Shown: piece by piece, positions 52,812 through 52,957 of the stretch
Layout: every line of letters begins with the position of its first letter
How positions within the stretch are numbered: position 1 is the stretch's first letter
Assembly: GCA_013204545.1 (NCBI GenBank)
Contig: JABMNN010000101.1
Span: 1 to 52,957, forward strand
Origin: Chloroflexota bacterium
GTDB lineage: Bacteria > Chloroflexota > Dehalococcoidia > Lucifugimonadales > Lucifugimonadaceae
Direction: 5' to 3'
DNA length: 52,957 bases
The notes under the pieces: model-generated
The model's database searches: none
Told to the model about the DNA's origin: nothing
What the model saw: only the letters and a program-made list of their open reading frames with translations
Position numbers and translations under genes: made by a program

Positions 52812-52957
52812 ATGAACCAAGAAGAACTAAAGCAATCAGCAGGCATTCTCGCCCTCACACGTGTTCGCAATCAGGTAATCGATGGACTTCCTGAAGAACG
52901 GCGAGTTCCTGCCTGCGGAGTCGGTGCTGCTGAAAGGCGGGGACAAGACCGTCACGG
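52812..52957 (+). CDS. Partial ORF at window end, unrecognised
   Basis: An ATG at 52812 opens a frame (MNQEELKQSAGILALTRVRN) that stays open to the window end. From about 52882 a second frame, beginning with its own ATG and reading MDFLKNGEFLPAESVLLKGG, looks more protein-like and has almost only G or C in third positions, unlike the rest of the window. Either a gene starts here in one of the two frames, or the last ~75 bases come from another sequence joined in assembly. No function is proposed. Confidence 0.3.
   Translation, partial: MNQEELKQSAGILALTRVRNQVIDGLPEERRVPACGVGAAERRGQDRH

Noticed and set aside
1..52957. CRISPR arrays, insertion sequences, integrase or attachment sites
   Set aside because: No regularly spaced direct repeats, transposase motifs or terminal inverted repeats were seen anywhere in the window.

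Overview
The window looks like a chromosomal segment of an aerobic, Gram-positive-style (monoderm-like) bacterium, most plausibly a Chloroflexota member such as a marine SAR202/Dehalococcoidia-related lineage. That placement is an inference. It rests on an alternative complex III operon, an SCO1664/DUF3090 pair, HtpX next to PspAB, a FabL-type enoyl reductase, frequent TTG/GTG starts and the absence of outer-membrane genes. No rRNA, tRNA, CRISPR array, transposase or phage module was recognised. Most of the window reads as dense core metabolism with a few accessory or degenerate genes.

Layout. 1-3.7 kb: a truncated membrane-protein gene, a TrpB2-like protein that has lost the PLP lysine, and a lipoprotein with a collagen-like stretch and seven repeats. 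3.7-4.3 kb has no convincing gene. 4.3-12.5 kb (+): alternative complex III (pentahaem ActA, ActB split into two genes, ActC, a second NrfD-type subunit, ActD, monohaem ActE). 12.6-17.6 kb (+): cytochrome c maturation (CcmH, CcmF, a CcmI-like protein, a membrane-anchored surface protein, a TlpA-type thioredoxin). The two operons form one respiratory block: cytochrome c subunits followed by part of the machinery that attaches their haem. 17.8-19.4 kb (-): two tandem SDR paralogues, one broken by an amber codon. 19.4-23.5 kb (+): a hypothetical gene, two MaoC-fold dehydratases, PlsX, FabG and FabL, covering the keto-reduction, dehydration and enoyl-reduction steps of fatty-acid elongation. 23.5-24.9 kb (-): YgfZ and an A-type Fe-S carrier. 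25.1-29.4 kb (+): hisH-hisA-methyltransferase-hisF-HAD phosphatase-hisIE.

29.5-31.4 kb (-): ribosomal proteins L21, L27 and L31 with a clear promoter and terminator, then a DUF1385 membrane protein. 31.5-32.8 kb: glutamate dehydrogenase (+). 32.8-38.1 kb (-): an MMPL transporter, a CrtC/AttH-like lipoprotein, a flavin reductase and a glycosyltransferase. 38.2-40.8 kb (-): gyrA. 40.9-43.1 kb (-): htpX, pspAB and a glutamine-amidotransferase-fold protein without its catalytic cysteine. 43.3-44.7 kb: an inositol-monophosphatase-family gene and a DUF427 gene. 45.1-47.4 kb (+): egtB-egtD for ergothioneine. 47.4-50.0 kb (-): a YcaQ-like protein, SCO1664 and DUF3090. 50.2-52.2 kb (+): a T-box leader with an AUC (isoleucine) specifier and T-box terminator ahead of citramalate synthase. 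52.2-52.7 kb (-): a JAMM metalloprotease. The last 150 bases hold a partial ORF whose final ~75 bases change composition.

The most notable observations are the two pseudo-enzymes (TrpB2-like without Lys, glutamine amidotransferase without Cys), the isoleucine T-box on cimA, the amber-interrupted SDR that aligns gap-free to its intact twin, and the HAD protein in the his operon as a candidate histidinol-phosphatase. All assignments come from reading motifs by eye; no database search was run.
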